From: Egibacteraceae bacterium
Lineage (GTDB): Bacteria; Actinomycetota; Nitriliruptoria; Euzebyales; Egibacteraceae
NCBI GenBank assembly: GCA_030447925.1
Contig: JAUJNX010000012.1
Location: forward strand, 47,090 to 111,089
Direction of reading: 5' to 3'
Length of the DNA: 64,000 bases
The first letter of the stretch is position 1. The number at the start of each line of letters is the position of its first letter. Shown in pieces: positions 1 to 8,288 of this stretch. The translations under genes and the position numbers were made by a program. The notes beneath the pieces are model-generated. The model did not search any database, had not been told where the DNA came from, and worked only from the letters and a program-made list of their open reading frames with translations.

Positions 1-2531
1 TCCAGCTGGCGCCGGTGATCGTGCAGGTCCCGCCACACCGCCAGCGCGGCCCGGTGCTCGGCCTCCGCCTCGGTCAGGCGACCCCTCGCCGCCAGGTACC
101 GGCCGCGGCTCCTGCGGATCTGCGCGCGCGCGGGCCCGCGGATCGAGGGGCGCTCCACGTCGAGGATCTTCAGCCAGCGGCCCGCGGCGTCCAGGTCCCC
201 GCGGGCGACGGCGACCTTGGCCATCGCGGCGCGACCCAGGGCCACGCTGGTCTCCTCGTCGAGGCGGTCCATGGCCTGCATGGCCGCCTCGTAGCGCTGC
301 GCCGCGCCCTCCTGGTCGTCGGACCGGTACGCGGCGTTCCCGAGGGCCAGCTGGACCAGGACGACGAGGTGGCGCGACCGGATCTCCTCGGCGATCTGCC
401 GGGCCTCGTGCAGCCGCGCCTCCGCGGCGGAGAAGGCGTTCTCGTGCAGGTCCAACTCCCCGAGGGCGAGCAGCGCCCAGGCCAGCCCCCAGCGGTGGCC
501 GGCGGTGCGCATCGTCGCCTCCGCCCGCGCGTACCAGGTCCGGGCCTCCACCAGGTCACCGAGCGTCTCCTCCAGCTCGCCCAGGTAGATCTCCGCGATC
601 CCCCCCGCCGACGGGCGGGCGGCCCTGTCGGCGAGGGCGTGGCTGTCCAGGAGGAGCCGGCGCGCGGTTTCGGACGGCTCGCGCTGGTAGGCCTGGACGC
701 CCAAGGTCCGCAGGGCGTAAGACCGGGCACGGTCATCGCGCAGCTCCTCAGCCAGCGCCAGCGCCTCCCCGGCCCGCTCCCTGGCATCGTGCATCTGACC
801 CCTGGTCAACGCGAAGTCCGCCGCGATCGCCAGGGTCATCGCTCTCTCCGCGCAGGGGCTCCGGTCCCCCCGCAGCGCACGCTCGAGGTGCACCTCCGCC
901 TCGCTGAGGTGCCCCCGGACGATCCAGAACTGCGCCAATGCATTGACGAGCCGGAGCCGCTCGTGGGCGGGCCCCGGATCGTCGAACTCGAGGGCGACGC
1001 GGAAGTTCTCGCGCTCCCGGTCCAGCCGGTCCAGCCAGCCCGGCTGGTCGTGCGCGTGGAGTCGCACGGTCGCCGCCTCCGCCAGGCTCAGTGACCACGC
1101 CCGATGCCGGGTCCTGGCCGTGCGCGTCTCGCCCGCCTCCTCCAGGCGGGCGAGCCCGAACAGCCGGGTGGTCTCCAGCAGGCGATAGCGCGCGCGCTCC
1201 CCCGCCTGGTCGGTCTCCACCAGCGAGGCGTCGACGAGCGCCTTCAGCAGCTCCAGCACCTCGCTGCCGTCGTCGGCACCCACCTCCTCGGCCGCGGCCA
1301 GGTCGAACCCACCGCGGAAGACCGCGAGGCGGCGCAGGAGCGCGCGCTGGGCCGGCAGCAGCTGGGCGTGGCACGACCGGAGCGCCGCGTCCATGGTCGC
1401 GTGCCGCGCGATCCTGTTGCTCCCGCCCTGTCCCCGCCAGCGCAGCTGGTCGGTGAGGCGGTCGCGGATCTGCTCGAGGCTCAGCACCCCGGCCTGGGCC
1501 GCGGCCAGCTCGATGGCGAACGGCATGCCGCCCACGCCGCGGCAGATGTCGGCGATGGCGCGCAGCTCGTCGGGCGTTCCGGCCAGGTCGGGTCGCCGGG
1601 TCCGCGCGCGCAGGAGGAACAGCTCCACCGCCTCGGAGGACCTGATCCCGTCCGGGTCCGGGGTGGCGTCCCGGGGGGGCAGGCTCAGTGCGGGCAGCCG
1701 GTAGACCTGCTCCCCCTCGACGTCCAGCAGGCGCTGGGAGGTGCAGAGCACCTTGAGCTGGGGGCAGGTCGCGAGCAGCGATTCCACCAGGGTCGCGCAC
1801 GCCGGAGCCACCTGCTCGCAGTTGTCGAGGACCAGCAGGACCCGCTCCGCCCGCAGCGCCGCCTTCAGGTGGTCCAGCGTGGAGACCTCGGCCTGCGTGG
1901 CGCTGGCCCCGAACTCGTTGAGCCCACCCTCCTGACGGCCCAGGGCGGCCGCGACCTCGCTGGGGACGAGCTCCTCGTCCTGCACGGGTCCGAGATCGAC
2001 CAGGAAGGCCGGTTGGTCCCCGGACGACAGCCGCTGGACGAACTCAGCGACGAGCCGCGACTTCCCCGATCCGCCGGCCCCGCTGACTGTCACCAGTCGC
2101 TGCTCGTCGACCAGGGTCCGCAGCTTGCGCAGCTCGCGCTCGCGCCCGACGAAGCGCGTCGGCGGCTGCGGGACCCCGAGGTTCCGGCGCGGCACCGGGG
2201 TGGGGGGCGGGGCCGGCACCGGCTCCGGCGGCCCGGTGGGAGACGGCTCCCCGCCGGTCAGTGCCGGGAGGGGCCTGGAGACGACCGGCGCGGGCGGCGA
2301 GGTCAGATTTAGGACGATATGGCCGTCGTCGACGAACCAGGTGCGCTCCCGCTCGGAACTGCCGTCGCGGAGCACCTGTGGCAGCGCGGGGTCATCGAGC
2401 AGTTGCCGCCACATCGCGGCGGTCTCTTCGACCCCTGGGCCCTCGCGCGCGAGGAGCAGCTCGAGTGCCCGCGCCGCCTCGAGCATCCGGCTCCGGACAT
2501 CCTGGTCGTCGTCGCGCTTGATCTCCGCCAC
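1..2531 (-). CDS. STAND-type ATPase with C-terminal helical repeats (copy 1, partial at left edge)
   Basis: A large regulatory ATPase whose C-terminus lies outside the window. The chosen GTG start (2531) is 2 bp after the sigma-factor stop. After an N-terminal helical segment and a proline-rich linker come FVGRERELRKL, the P-loop GAGGSGKS and the Walker B-like LLVLDNCEQV, which is the order in AfsR/LuxR-type ATPases. The C-terminal half is TPR-like, and no DNA-binding domain is visible. It is a clear paralogue of the protein at 3326-6112. The tight coupling suggests it controls or is controlled by the preceding sigma factor. That role is inference. Confidence 0.85.
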   Translation of the reverse strand, partial: MAEIKRDDDQDVRSRMLEAARALELLLAREGPGVEETAAMWRQLLDDPALPQVLRDGSSERERTWFVDDGHIVLNLTSPPAPVVSRPLPALTGGEPSPTGPPEPVPAPPPTPVPRRNLGVPQPPTRFVGRERELRKLRTLVDEQRLVTVSGAGGSGKSRLVAEFVQRLSSGDQPAFLVDLGPVQDEELVPSEVAAALGRQEGGLNEFGASATQAEVSTLDHLKAALRAERVLLVLDNCEQVAPACATLVESLLATCPQLKVLCTSQRLLDVEGEQVYRLPALSLPPRDATPDPDGIRSSEAVELFLLRARTRRPDLAGTPDELRAIADICRGVGGMPFAIELAAAQAGVLSLEQIRDRLTDQLRWRGQGGSNRIARHATMDAALRSCHAQLLPAQRALLRRLAVFRGGFDLAAAEEVGADDGSEVLELLKALVDASLVETDQAGERARYRLLETTRLFGLARLEEAGETRTARTRHRAWSLSLAEAATVRLHAHDQPGWLDRLDRERENFRVALEFDDPGPAHERLRLVNALAQFWIVRGHLSEAEVHLERALRGDRSPCAERAMTLAIAADFALTRGQMHDARERAGEALALAEELRDDRARSYALRTLGVQAYQREPSETARRLLLDSHALADRAARPSAGGIAEIYLGELEETLGDLVEARTWYARAEATMRTAGHRWGLAWALLALGELDLHENAFSAAEARLHEARQIAEEIRSRHLVVLVQLALGNAAYRSDDQEGAAQRYEAAMQAMDRLDEETSVALGRAAMAKVAVARGDLDAAGRWLKILDVERPSIRGPARAQIRRSRGRYLAARGRLTEAEAEHRAALAVWRDLHDHRRQL

Positions 2532-2533
2532 GG

Positions 2534-3103
2534 TTAGCTCGCCCTCTTCTCGAACCAGCGCTTGATCCGGTGCACGCGGAGGTCCAGCGCGTTCCGGCTG
2601 ATGCCGAGCTCCTCGGCGATCTCCTGGGCGGTGCGGCCCTCCAGCGCGAGGACGGCTACGTCCCGGAGCGTCCCGGGCAGCGCGGCGACGCGCTCGCGCG
2701 CCTCGCTGGCATCCAGGGCGTCGTGGAGCGCCTCGTCCCGCGCGCGGTCCAGCTCGTCCTGGTAGCGCTTCCCCCGGGGTTCCTCGTGATCCCGTCCGGG
2801 GTGCGCGCTGCCGCCCGGGATCGCGCTGCGCTTCGCGGGTTGGGTGACGTCGCGGTCCCGCCGGCGGACGACCCCGCGGCAGGCGTTGCGGGCGGTTGCG
2901 AACAGCCAGCCGTGCGGGTGGTCGTGCGCCGTCACCACGTCGATCCTCTGCAGCACGACGAGATAGGTGTCCTGGCACGCGTCCTGCGCGTCGTGCGCGT
3001 CCGGCAGCTCGGAGCGGCAGTACGCCAGCACTTGGGGTCGCAGGGCCAACAGGTCGGCCATTTGTCGGACGTGAACTTCGTCGACTGGCGGCTCGATCGC
3101 CAT
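2534..3103 (-). CDS. ECF-type RNA polymerase sigma factor (copy 1)
   Basis: A 189-residue sigma-70 family protein. The region 2-like segment reads LAYCRSELPDAHDAQDACQD and the region 4 helix-turn-helix reads AQEIAEELGISRNALDLRVH. No region 1 or 3 is present, as in ECF factors. The ATG at 3103 was preferred because a G-rich ribosome-binding site precedes it and the residues before it in the longer open frame (to 3253) look non-coding. No anti-sigma gene lies nearby. The next gene is the STAND ATPase 2 bp downstream, so the two are probably co-translated. A very similar sigma factor is at 6109-6657. Confidence 0.85.
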   Translation of the reverse strand: MAIEPPVDEVHVRQMADLLALRPQVLAYCRSELPDAHDAQDACQDTYLVVLQRIDVVTAHDHPHGWLFATARNACRGVVRRRDRDVTQPAKRSAIPGGSAHPGRDHEEPRGKRYQDELDRARDEALHDALDASEARERVAALPGTLRDVAVLALEGRTAQEIAEELGISRNALDLRVHRIKRWFEKRAS

Positions 3104-3325
3104 CACCCCCCCGAGCCGAGGAGCAGGTCGTCCATGAGTAGTGCGTGAGGCCGAGGCACTTCTGTCCAGGAGGACCGTCGTCCACCTGTTCTGGATTGCG
3201 CCCGCTGCCCGGCGCGCTGCCAGCAGTCGTGTCGTACCTTCAGATACATCCACGTCGGTCGTGGACCGCAGTGGGGTGCGGCTTACTGTCGGTGGTGAAT
3301 GGTGGGGGAAGTTGTTGCGCTCGGC

Positions 3326-6112
3326 TCACCCGTTGGTGCGGAGCTTGAGCTCGGTGATCACGGTCTCCTCGACGCTGGGGACGGCAGCGCCGGCTGAGAC
3401 GAGCTGGCCCCCGGCGGCCAGCGCCGCCGCCAGGGCCTCGATCTCGTGGCGGTAGACCGGCGGCGCGGCAAGACCCAGTCGGCGGCGGGCGGTGGCGGTC
3501 ACCTGGTGGAACTGCGCAGCCCGGTCGCGGCGGCCCGTGTGCTCGGCCAGCAGGGCCAGTGACTCCAGCTCCTCGATGAGCCGGCGGTGGTCGTGCAGCT
3601 GGTACCACAGGCCGAGGGCCTCGCGGTGCTCGCGCTCGGCCTCGCGGACCCGGCCCGTCGCGGCCAGGTAGCGTCCCCAGCTGCGCCGCACCTGCGCTCG
3701 CGCGGGCCGGCGCAGCAGCGGGTCGTTGACGTCGACGCTCCCCAGCCAGCGGCGCGCGCCGCCGAGGTCCCCACGGGCGACGCAGACCTTGGCCATGCTC
3801 GCCCGGCACTGGCACAGGGTGGTCTGCTCGTCGAGGCGGTCCATCGCCGCCATGGCCTCCTCGTACCAGTGCGCGGCCAAGCCCTGCTCGTCGCGGCGGT
3901 AGGCGGTGTTGCCGAGGTCGTGGAGGGCGAGGACCACGAACTGGCGCGAGTTCAGGTGCCGGGCGAGCGCCAGCGACTCGCGCAGCCGCTGGTCGGCCTG
4001 GTCGAACTGGTTCTGGTGCAGCAGGAAGTTGCCGAGCGCCCGCAGCGCCCACGTGTGCCCCCAGGTGTTGCCGGCCTCGCGCAGGCTCAGCTCCGCGGTC
4101 TCATACCACTGCCGGGCCTCGTCGTAGCGGCCCCGCACCTCCGCGAGGTCGCCCAGGTAGATGTCGACCATCCCCACGTTCCACGGCCTGCCCCCCTTGC
4201 GCGCGATGTTGCGGCTGGTCAGCAGCAGCTCGCGGGCGCGGTCGGAGGGGTTGCGGCGGAACTGCTCGACGGCCAGGACGCGCAGGGCCAGGGATTCCGA
4301 GCGCTCGTCGGCGGACCGGCGGGCGTGGGGCAGGGCCTCGTGCGCGGCCCGCGCGGCGTCGTCCAGCCGGCCCTCGCTGAGGGCGAGCTCCGCGGACTGG
4401 GCCAGGGCGATGATGCGGTCGCGGGACGGTTCCGGGTTCTCGGCCAGGACCCGGTCGAAGTGCAGCTTGCCCTCGCTGAGCTGGCCGCGGACGAAGAACA
4501 GCTGGGCCAGCTCGCTCACCAGCTTCAGCCGGTCCTGGCGGCCTTCGGGTCCGGGCTGGAGCGCCACGCGCAGGTTCTCCAACTCCTGGGCCAGGCGGTC
4601 CAGCCACTCGGCCTGCCGCGGCCCGTTGAGGTGGGGGGCCGCCTCCTGCGCGATGCGCAGGCACCAGGCGCGGTGGCGCGCCTGCAGGTCCGCCTCTTCG
4701 CCCGCCTCGACCAGCTGCTCCCGGGCGTAGCGGCGGGTGGTCTCCAGCAGACGGTAGCGGCGCGCCCCGAACCGGTCGTCGGCCTCCAGCAGCGACTTGT
4801 CGACCAGTGCCCCGAGCAGCTCGAGGGTCTCGTCGGCCGCCAGCGGCGGTCCGGCGCAGACCTCCTGCACGGCCTCGAAGCCGAACCCGCCGCGGAACAC
4901 CGACAGCCGCCGCAGCAGCACCTGCTGGTCGGGCGACAGGAGCGCGTAGCTCCAGTCGATCATCGCCCGCATGGTCTCCTGGCGGGGCGTCGCGGGGCGC
5001 CCGGCCCGCCGCCACCGCAGCTGGTCGTCCAGGCGCTCCAGGATCTGGCGCGGCGACAGCACGCCGACCCGCGCGGCGGCCAGCTCGATCGCGTAGGGGA
5101 TGCCGTCGAGGCCGCGGCAGATCTCGGCGATGACCCCGAGCTCCTCGGCGCTGGGGTCCAGGTCGCGCCGCTTGGTCCGCGCGCGGACCAGGAACAGCTG
5201 CACCGACTCGTACGCGCGGAGGTCGTCGGGGTCCAGCGCCTCGCCCTCGGGCGGCAGCGCCAGGCTGGGCAGCCGGTGGACGTGCTCGCCGTCCAGGTCC
5301 AGGACGACCCGGGAGGTGCAGACGATCTGCAGCCCCGGGCAGGTCGTGATCAGCGTGCGGACCAGGCCCGCGCACGCGTCGACCACGCGGTCGCAGTTGT
5401 CCAGTACCAGGAGCAGGTCCCGGTCGCGCAGCCCGTCGGCGAGCCGCTGCGCGAACGGCACCTCCTCCTGCTGGAAGCTGGCGGTGATCGCCCCGATCCC
5501 GCCCTCCTGGCGGCCGAGCGCGGCCGCGACCTCGCCCGCCACCAGCGCGCTGTCGGTGACCGGGGCGAGGTCGACGACCACCGCCTCGCGGTCGGGGGGC
5601 AGGCCGCGCACGAACTCGACGGCCAGGCGGCTCTTGCCGCACCCTCCGGCACCGGTCAGCGTGACCAGCCGCTCCTCCTGGAGCAGCGCGCGCAGGTTCG
5701 CCAGCTCCTCGCCCCGGCCGACGAAGCGCGACAGGAACGGCGCGACCGGGGCCGGCCGCGGGCCGGGCGACGGGGTGCGGGGCGCGTCGTCGGCCGCGTC
5801 CGCCCCGGGCGGTGCGGGCGGCCGGTCCGGAGGGGCCGGGCCGGCGGACGGCGGGACCGGGTCCTCCGGCGCGGCGAGGACGATGCGCCCCCGCTCCACG
5901 CGCCACGGCCGGGCGCGGTGCTGGTCGGCGTGCTCCAGCACCCCGCGCAGGTTCGGGTCGCCCACGATCCGCTGCCACATCGCCAGCGCCTCGCCCGCCT
6001 CGGGGTCGGCGCGACGCGCGAGGGCGTCGGCGGCCTCGTGGGCGGCGCGGAGCCGCTGCTCGACGGCCTCGGACGACCCGGTCGCGCGGGGGTCGGGGCG
6101 GTCCACGGTCAA
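3326..6112 (-). CDS. STAND-type ATPase with C-terminal helical repeats (copy 2, complete)
   Basis: A 928-residue protein. Residues 1-80 are a small helical domain, 80-125 a proline-rich linker, and 130-161 the signature FVGRGEELANL leading to the P-loop GAGGCGKS. LLLVLDNCDRVVD near residue 235 is the Walker B element. From about residue 500 to 900 it is alpha-helical TPR-like repeat. It resembles the ATPase and TPR parts of AfsR or MalT but has no LuxR, SARP or other DNA-binding domain. The TTG start overlaps the sigma-factor stop (TTGA). A GTG two codons later is an alternative. A regulatory partnership with the sigma factor is inferred from this coupling and from its duplication. Confidence 0.85.
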   Translation of the reverse strand: MTVDRPDPRATGSSEAVEQRLRAAHEAADALARRADPEAGEALAMWQRIVGDPNLRGVLEHADQHRARPWRVERGRIVLAAPEDPVPPSAGPAPPDRPPAPPGADAADDAPRTPSPGPRPAPVAPFLSRFVGRGEELANLRALLQEERLVTLTGAGGCGKSRLAVEFVRGLPPDREAVVVDLAPVTDSALVAGEVAAALGRQEGGIGAITASFQQEEVPFAQRLADGLRDRDLLLVLDNCDRVVDACAGLVRTLITTCPGLQIVCTSRVVLDLDGEHVHRLPSLALPPEGEALDPDDLRAYESVQLFLVRARTKRRDLDPSAEELGVIAEICRGLDGIPYAIELAAARVGVLSPRQILERLDDQLRWRRAGRPATPRQETMRAMIDWSYALLSPDQQVLLRRLSVFRGGFGFEAVQEVCAGPPLAADETLELLGALVDKSLLEADDRFGARRYRLLETTRRYAREQLVEAGEEADLQARHRAWCLRIAQEAAPHLNGPRQAEWLDRLAQELENLRVALQPGPEGRQDRLKLVSELAQLFFVRGQLSEGKLHFDRVLAENPEPSRDRIIALAQSAELALSEGRLDDAARAAHEALPHARRSADERSESLALRVLAVEQFRRNPSDRARELLLTSRNIARKGGRPWNVGMVDIYLGDLAEVRGRYDEARQWYETAELSLREAGNTWGHTWALRALGNFLLHQNQFDQADQRLRESLALARHLNSRQFVVLALHDLGNTAYRRDEQGLAAHWYEEAMAAMDRLDEQTTLCQCRASMAKVCVARGDLGGARRWLGSVDVNDPLLRRPARAQVRRSWGRYLAATGRVREAEREHREALGLWYQLHDHRRLIEELESLALLAEHTGRRDRAAQFHQVTATARRRLGLAAPPVYRHEIEALAAALAAGGQLVSAGAAVPSVEETVITELKLRTNG

Positions 6113-6657
6113 CTCGCCTCCTTCTCGAACCAGCGCTTGATGCGGTGCATCTTCAGGTCGACGGCGTTGCGGGTGACGCCCAGCAGGTCCGCGATCTCCT
6201 GGCGCGACCGGCCCTCGAAGGCCAGCAGGGCCACCTGTCGCAGCCCGTCGGGCAGCAGCCCGATGCGGCGGAGGGCCTCAGCCCGGTCCTGCGCGTCGTC
6301 CTGCGCGACGGCCCGGCGGAGATCCTCGAGGTCCTGGTACGCCTTCGCGCGGGGCGGGCCGCCGGCCGGGACGCCAGAGTCGGGCCCGCGTCGGGGCGGG
6401 CGCTGATCGCGGTCGCGCCGGCGGAGGGTGGCGTGGCAGGAGTTGCGCGCGGTCACGAACAGCCACCCGTAGGGGTTGTCGTGGTCCACCAGCACGTCGA
6501 GCCGCTCCAGCACGTGCACGTAGGTCTCCTGGCAGGCGTCCTGCGCGTCCTGCTCCGACGGGAGCCGCGATCGGCAGTACGCCAGGACACGGGAGTGCTG
6601 GTCCAGCAGCTGGTCCAGCAGCGCACGGCGCCGTTCCTCGGAAGACGTCGATCCCAC
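6109..6657 (-). CDS. ECF-type RNA polymerase sigma factor (copy 2)
   Basis: About 182 residues, with region 2 (LAYCRSRLPSEQDAQDACQE) and region 4 (RQEIADLLGVTRNAVDLKMH, then RIKRWFEK) almost matching the copy at 2534-3103. The open frame extends upstream to 7086, but that would run across the divergent gene at 6832-7125, so a start near 6657 (GTG after GAGGAG) or 6771 (ATG) is more likely. The stop overlaps the ATPase start. An inverted repeat at 6716-6750 lies just upstream and may be a regulatory site. Confidence 0.82.
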   Translation of the reverse strand: MGSTSSEERRRALLDQLLDQHSRVLAYCRSRLPSEQDAQDACQETYVHVLERLDVLVDHDNPYGWLFVTARNSCHATLRRRDRDQRPPRRGPDSGVPAGGPPRAKAYQDLEDLRRAVAQDDAQDRAEALRRIGLLPDGLRQVALLAFEGRSRQEIADLLGVTRNAVDLKMHRIKRWFEKEAS

Positions 6658-6715
6658 CTCCTCACGGCCGGCAGCCGAGCAGGGTGCCAGCGATATGCGC
6701 GGGAGGTCACGAGAT

Positions 6716-6750
6716 CTGTCACGGAGGGGCAAGAGTTCCTCGTGTGACAG
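6716..6750. promoter_or_regulatory. Inverted repeat upstream of sigma factor copy 2
   Basis: Two perfect 7-bp arms, CTGTCAC at 6716-6722 and GTGACAG at 6744-6750, face each other across 21 bp in the divergent region between the sigma factor and the 97-residue plus-strand gene. The layout suits an operator for a dimeric regulator. No matching copy was found upstream of sigma copy 1, so the role is uncertain. Confidence 0.35.
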
Positions 6751-6831
6751 TTCGGGGTGTGGTCGGCGCATGACCGGACGAGGTGGCGTCGCCCCCCGGC
6801 GCCGCCCGGAACCGGGAAGGAAGCCGCGATC

Positions 6832-7125
6832 GTGACCCCGCGTCAAGCAGGCGAGCTGGTCGAGCTGCTGGCCCGGCTGGTGCTGATCGGCGAGGCGGCC
6901 GAGCAGCACCTCAGCCGGCTGGTGCAGGCGACCGAGGCCCTGGCGGCCCGACGGAGCGAGGGCTCCGACGACGACCGCCCCGCCCAACCTCTCGGCCTCG
7001 TGCCGCCCCCGCCACCCGGCGGGACCGGTGACGTGGTCCGCATCGACCCGGCTCCGACCGCACCGCCCACCCGCGACGACGGCCACCCGCGGCCGCCCCG
7101 CCGCCGGTCACGCCCCTGGGCCTGA
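6832..7125 (+). CDS. Small hypothetical protein with a proline-rich tail
   Basis: A 97-residue protein starting at a GTG behind a strong GGAAGGAAG ribosome-binding site. Residues 1-45 form an amphipathic helical segment (TPRQAGELVELLARLVLIGE). The rest is a Pro/Arg-rich, probably disordered tail. It is divergent from the sigma-ATPase module and shares its upstream region. I do not recognise the family. A hairpin 24 bp after the stop (7150-7175) is likely its terminator. Confidence 0.6.
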   Translation: MTPRQAGELVELLARLVLIGEAAEQHLSRLVQATEALAARRSEGSDDDRPAQPLGLVPPPPPGGTGDVVRIDPAPTAPPTRDDGHPRPPRRRSRPWA

Positions 7126-7149
7126 TCGATACCATCGGGAAACGACGAA

Positions 7150-7175
7150 GGGCCTGACGGGATGCCGTCGGGCCC
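7150..7175. terminator. Strong GC-rich hairpin after the 97-residue gene
   Basis: GGGCCTGACGG (7150-7160) and CCGTCGGGCCC (7165-7175) pair over 11 positions with one G-T wobble around the 4-base loop GATG. There is no U tract, which is common for terminators in high-GC actinobacteria. Confidence 0.6.
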
Positions 7176-7358
7176 GACGTGTGATCGGTCGGCGTCCGCG
7201 ATCAGCGGCGCCACAGGAGTACCAGGTGCCGAGGGCGCCGTCCGGCGGTGGAGGTGTGACGTCGTCGTCATGGCCGGAGAGCCTCCGGACCGCACCTAGT
7301 CCCCCACGGAACACTCATCCTTTTACGGTGTCGAACCCGAGTGCCCACACTGCACTAT

Positions 7359-7375
7359 TTGCCCGTAATGGGCAA
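7359..7375. terminator. Short hairpin after the gene at 7407-8171
   Basis: TTGCCC (7359-7364) and GGGCAA (7370-7375) form a perfect 6-bp stem with a 5-base loop, 32 bp beyond the stop of the minus-strand gene. The rest of 7176-7406 shows no convincing gene and is locally less GC-rich. Confidence 0.4.
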
Positions 7376-7406
7376 CCCCGGCCGGCAGGCGGCTGTCGTG
7401 CCGAGC

Positions 7407-8171
7407 CTAGAACCGACCGGGGTCGTCGGGCGACACGTCCGCCCGTGCCGCCGGTACATGTCTGGCCAGGTGGCTGTTCTGTCGCACGAGATCGCGGTGC
7501 CCGTCGTGGGCACCGGCGGGTAGGTCCGGCTCCGGCGGCGGGGGGACCGGCGGGCCGTCCTCGCCGAAGAGCTCGTCGTGGACTGGCGCGGACAGGGCGA
7601 GCTGGTGCCCGGCCGCGACGCAGGCCTGCGCGCGCCGGCGGATGCGGTCGGGCTCGGCGGCGAACCGGCCGCGGTGGTGGATGGACGCGGCCAGCGCCGT
7701 GCACGCGCGGCTGATCGTCTCCTCGCTGTCCACTGGCGGGAGCCAGGTGACCTGCCGGCGGTCGTCGAGGCGGAACGGCACCGCCAGGGTCCCCATCACG
7801 ATGCGCCCAGAGGTGGCGTCGACCTGCTCCAGCACCACCACGCGCTGGCGGAGGTCGCCGACGCCGTCGATCACGGGCGTCACCGGGTCGCGCAGCGACC
7901 ACGCCCGCCCGCCGACGGACAGGGCCAGGCGGTCCGCCCCCAGGGGCGCCGCGACGGACAGCACCTCGACCAGCGCGTCGACGTGCCCGCCCCGGCGGTA
8001 GGGCCGCAGGTAGGCGACCAGCAGCGGCCGGTCCCCTCGCCACGCGAGCAGGCAGGGCCGCACCTCCTCCCCGCGCTCCAGGTCATCGCGTGCCTCGTCC
8101 AGCAGGAACGCCCGGCGTCCCTCCCACTGCGTCATCCGCTCCTCCGTCCGCCCGTGCTCTGGAGCGGTCAT
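7407..8171 (-). CDS. Hypothetical protein of unknown function
   Basis: A 254-residue soluble protein. An ATG at 8171 or one at 8135 could be the start. The N-terminal two thirds contain beta-rich stretches (CLLAWRGDRPLLVAYLRPY, ADRLALSVGGRAWSLRD). The C-terminal third becomes proline-rich and probably disordered. No catalytic motif, signal peptide or membrane segment is visible. It is divergent from the P450 gene with 117 bp between the two starts. I do not recognise the family. Confidence 0.6.
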   Translation of the reverse strand: MTAPEHGRTEERMTQWEGRRAFLLDEARDDLERGEEVRPCLLAWRGDRPLLVAYLRPYRRGGHVDALVEVLSVAAPLGADRLALSVGGRAWSLRDPVTPVIDGVGDLRQRVVVLEQVDATSGRIVMGTLAVPFRLDDRRQVTWLPPVDSEETISRACTALAASIHHRGRFAAEPDRIRRRAQACVAAGHQLALSAPVHDELFGEDGPPVPPPPEPDLPAGAHDGHRDLVRQNSHLARHVPAARADVSPDDPGRF

Positions 8172-8288
8172 GGTGGACCGTAGGACCAGAAGAAGCAACA
8201 GCAAGCTGTGGAAACAATCGAACGCCCTGAGCGGGCGCCTGTCACACCGGCCTCGTACCGTGGCCTGACCCTAGGCAGGAGGAGTGAC

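Noticed and set aside
3587..6406. A 939-codon open frame antisense to the second STAND ATPase
   Set aside because: High GC makes long antisense frames common. The translation is Gln/Gly/Val/Arg-rich with no domain, while the opposite strand has clear ATPase motifs.
7143..7180. Hairpin considered as a dispersed repetitive palindrome
   Set aside because: Only one copy in the window, and its place just after a gene fits a terminator better.
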